Shown: piece after piece, positions 61,746 to 64,000 of the stretch | How positions within the stretch are numbered: position 1 is the first letter of the stretch | Layout: each line of letters begins with the position of its first letter | Source of the DNA: Quercus robur | Taxonomy: Eukaryota > Streptophyta > Magnoliopsida > Fagales > Fagaceae | Length of the DNA stretch: 64,000 nucleotides | Direction of reading: 5' to 3' | Assembly (NCBI RefSeq): GCF_932294415.1 | Contig: NC_065536.1 | Coordinates: 49,662,354-49,726,353, forward strand | Made by a program: the position numbers and the translations under genes | Notes under the pieces: model-generated | Seen by the model: only the letters and a program-made list of their open reading frames with translations | What the model was told of the DNA's origin: nothing | Databases searched by the model: none

Positions 61746-64000
61746 TTATGGTAGTTTTATTAGTTTTTTTTTTTAAAATTTAAACTTTAATAAAGAATAA
61801 TATATTTCATAATCATATTTTTATTTATTATAGGAACAATCATAAATGTAATATAAGAACAATCATAAATCATAAATCATAAATATAAATTTTGTTGTAT
61901 CAAAATAAAAATAATACAATTTTTCTTAGAAATTCAATAGGCAAGTTAACAAAAATATTCATTTTTTAATAAAATTTATTTATAACATTTGTGAATCATT
62001 AAAAAGAATATAAAATTTGTAAATTATTCTTTTATTTTTAAACAAACTTTCTCAAACCTTATTTTTTCTGCCTACAATCCAAAACACCGAAAAACGTAAC
62101 TAAGAAAATTAATAAACTTAACAATGGTTAATTGGACCAATTAGGAAAAAAAATTTGTTGTTGATAATCTATTAAAGTTATTTTCTTTGCAGAAATTGTA
62201 ATTTCACCCACCCAAAACATATTATCAAATAACCAATTATTAGCAAAATCTAAGAATTAAATTTCTATATATGCATTGTTATAAAATAATAATAACTGTG
62301 GGAGGAACGAATCTACCCCAAGAAAGAATTGTCTGTTTTGGGTTCAGGTGTGACCCTCACGGATTTGCTCAATCCCACATCGAGGAGAGACGACCCTTAC
62401 CTTTTAAAATGATGATATATATATATATATATATTAATAAACAATTTTATGCATTAGAATTCACAAATAATGAAAAACTATGGACGAAAAATGGAACTTC
62501 ACCATGATGAGTGTGATGTGCAATTCATATATAAAACCCAAAAAAAGGGGTTTATGAGGAAACATTTGATCTAGGCTTGCTTCTCTATCAAGTGTTTTCT
62601 CATAATCGAAAGTAAATTAAATATTTTTTTTTAATTTACTTTGGATTCAAACTAAGAAGCAAGTAGTTAAGCCTAGCTCTTATATATAAATAATATATTT
62701 GTACGGAGATGAATTAATTCAATTGATTCTCTATTTTTTTAATCTAAATGTCTCTTGCTGCTTAGTTTCCTTTTCTCTTCGCTTCCCAAACTCTCTTATT
62801 TCTCTTTTCAGTTTCTTGTTCGTTGCTTTCAACTCAGTCACTCATCAACCTTGAAAACGCACACTGGTTAATAGACAAGACTATAACTTCCCAAGTCTTG
62901 TGGAAGTTTTGAGTAAAGACCAAAAGACTTGGTGAAACACACGGTGGTTGAATGAAAGATATCTGCCATCAATTTGTAATAGAGAAAACAAAATACAACT
63001 ATTCTTACCAAAAGATTCAATGAACCTTGAAAACGTGTGGTTTGGATTAGTAGACTTACTACTAACGTTTCACAAGTCTTTGGTCATTGTTTGGAACTCC
63101 CAAAGACTTTGGAAAGTTGAAGTCTTGGAAGTTTGGACTGTATAACAATTGCTTGATGCCAGTAAATTGTTCTCTGCCATCAGCTCCCTTGCACAATGAA
63201 CTGGCCATTTTTTCCTCTCATGTACTGTACAAGTCATTTCTAGTCACTGTTGTTGCTATTACTAGCTCTCTATTTTGGCATTTACTCCTAGTCATGTTGT
63301 TGTTGCGTGGAAGTATCCCTTTTAAAAAACAATTGTGTAAATAATTGTGTGTATATATATATATATATATATATTATCATTGTTTTTTCATAATAAAAAA
63401 CGTTTAATGTAACTATAGTCAAGCATCCGAAGTGGTTATTTATTTATTTATTTTAAAGAGGAAAACAATTACTTAGCCATTTATTCCTTATCGTTTATGG
63501 TACAAGTATTTTGTTTAAACGGAATTGGTTTTTTTTAGGAAATGCTTTAAAAATATTTTTATTAAGAAAAAAACATAATAGTAGTATGAAATTTTTTAAA
63601 AATAATTAATTAATAAATACCTTTTTTTAGGAAATGCTTTTAAAAACTTTTTATTTTTTTAAAAAAGCACAATAGTAGTAAGAAAATTTTCTAAAATAAT
63701 TAACTAATAAAAAGACAGTTATTTGAGAACTTTGTTTCAAAAAAATTCTTGGCCCCCCGAAAATTAAAAATCAGCCTCGAAAATTGAAATTTGTCCTTAA
63801 AAACTCAAACATTGAAGTGGCCACTTAAATTATATTTGGTTATACACTATATCTATGTATCTGGTCTGAGAAATTGGCTTGTTGCTTATTTAGACTACAA
63901 AATTAAAGTTTGGGATTTCAATATCGGGGTATGTGTTGTCTAACTCTATCTAAAAGATTGTTTAGTTGTTTTTTTTTTTTTTTGGTTCTCAACAAGATGA
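61746..64000. other. Right-edge AT-rich block
   Basis: No gene recognised. TA microsatellites at 62414-62434 and 63352-63375. An ATCCCACATCG motif at 62372. An imperfect hairpin between about 62910 and 63095. 63520-63720 holds two related copies of a TTTTTTAGGAAATGCTTT... phrase (63533 and 63625). Confidence 0.4.

Noticed and set aside
62504-62580. Box C/D snoRNA (ATGATGA near 62504)
   Set aside because: No CTGA box D at a suitable distance and no terminal stem.
62440-62640. snRNA gene after the ATCCCACATCG motif
   Set aside because: No U1, U2, U4, U5 or U6 start or conserved internal sequence recognised.

Overview
This is a plant nuclear genome window: AT-rich, with spliced genes (GT-AG introns) and dense small transposable elements. 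Gene content and repeat style suggest a woody eudicot. A Fagaceae-like (oak, chestnut, beech) origin is my impression from the repeat types and is not proven here.

Three complete protein genes lie in the middle. (1) An F-box/kelch-repeat protein, + strand, 26033-28547, two coding exons, 385 aa. (2) Nucleoporin NUP54, + strand, 31168-34434, nine coding exons, 383 aa. (3) Mannosyl-oligosaccharide glucosidase GCS1 (GH63, ER N-glycan trimming), - strand, 35658-49269, 22 coding exons, 852 aa. I rebuilt the exons by hand, and every junction keeps frame and uses GT-AG. NUP54 and GCS1 converge with a 1.2 kb gap. A fourth gene is cut by the left edge: at 154-1 on the - strand an open frame begins with a mitochondrial/plastid-like presequence.

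The rest is a transposon landscape. The left part (1.4-8.4 kb) has a Copia-like LTR piece, a decayed hAT transposase, foldback elements and a 1.4 kb Tip100-like non-autonomous hAT with an 8-bp target duplication. The 11-17 kb stretch holds MITEs, one PIF/Harbinger-like with TAA duplications. A near-complete hAT element (17904-21809) carries a 701-codon transposase broken by one stop codon. A Mutator-type MITE, a SINE and a 3 x 70-bp tandem repeat follow. GCS1 introns hold several tRNA-derived retroposons, one of them a 5'-truncated tRNA-Gln(UUG) retroposon with poly-A and target duplication. Upstream of GCS1 is a three-level nest of insertions (49.6-51.4 kb). The right part has a foldback element with palindromic ends, an RNase H-domain fragment, a solo LTR with a perfect 5-bp duplication, and two Helitron-like 3' ends.

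I found no bacterial-type system, CRISPR array or clearly new gene system. The most interesting signals are the hAT copy interrupted by a single stop, stops at the same Trp codon in both hAT copies, the truncated tRNA retroposon, the nested insertions, and a 6-mer telomere-type array just inside NUP54 intron 1.
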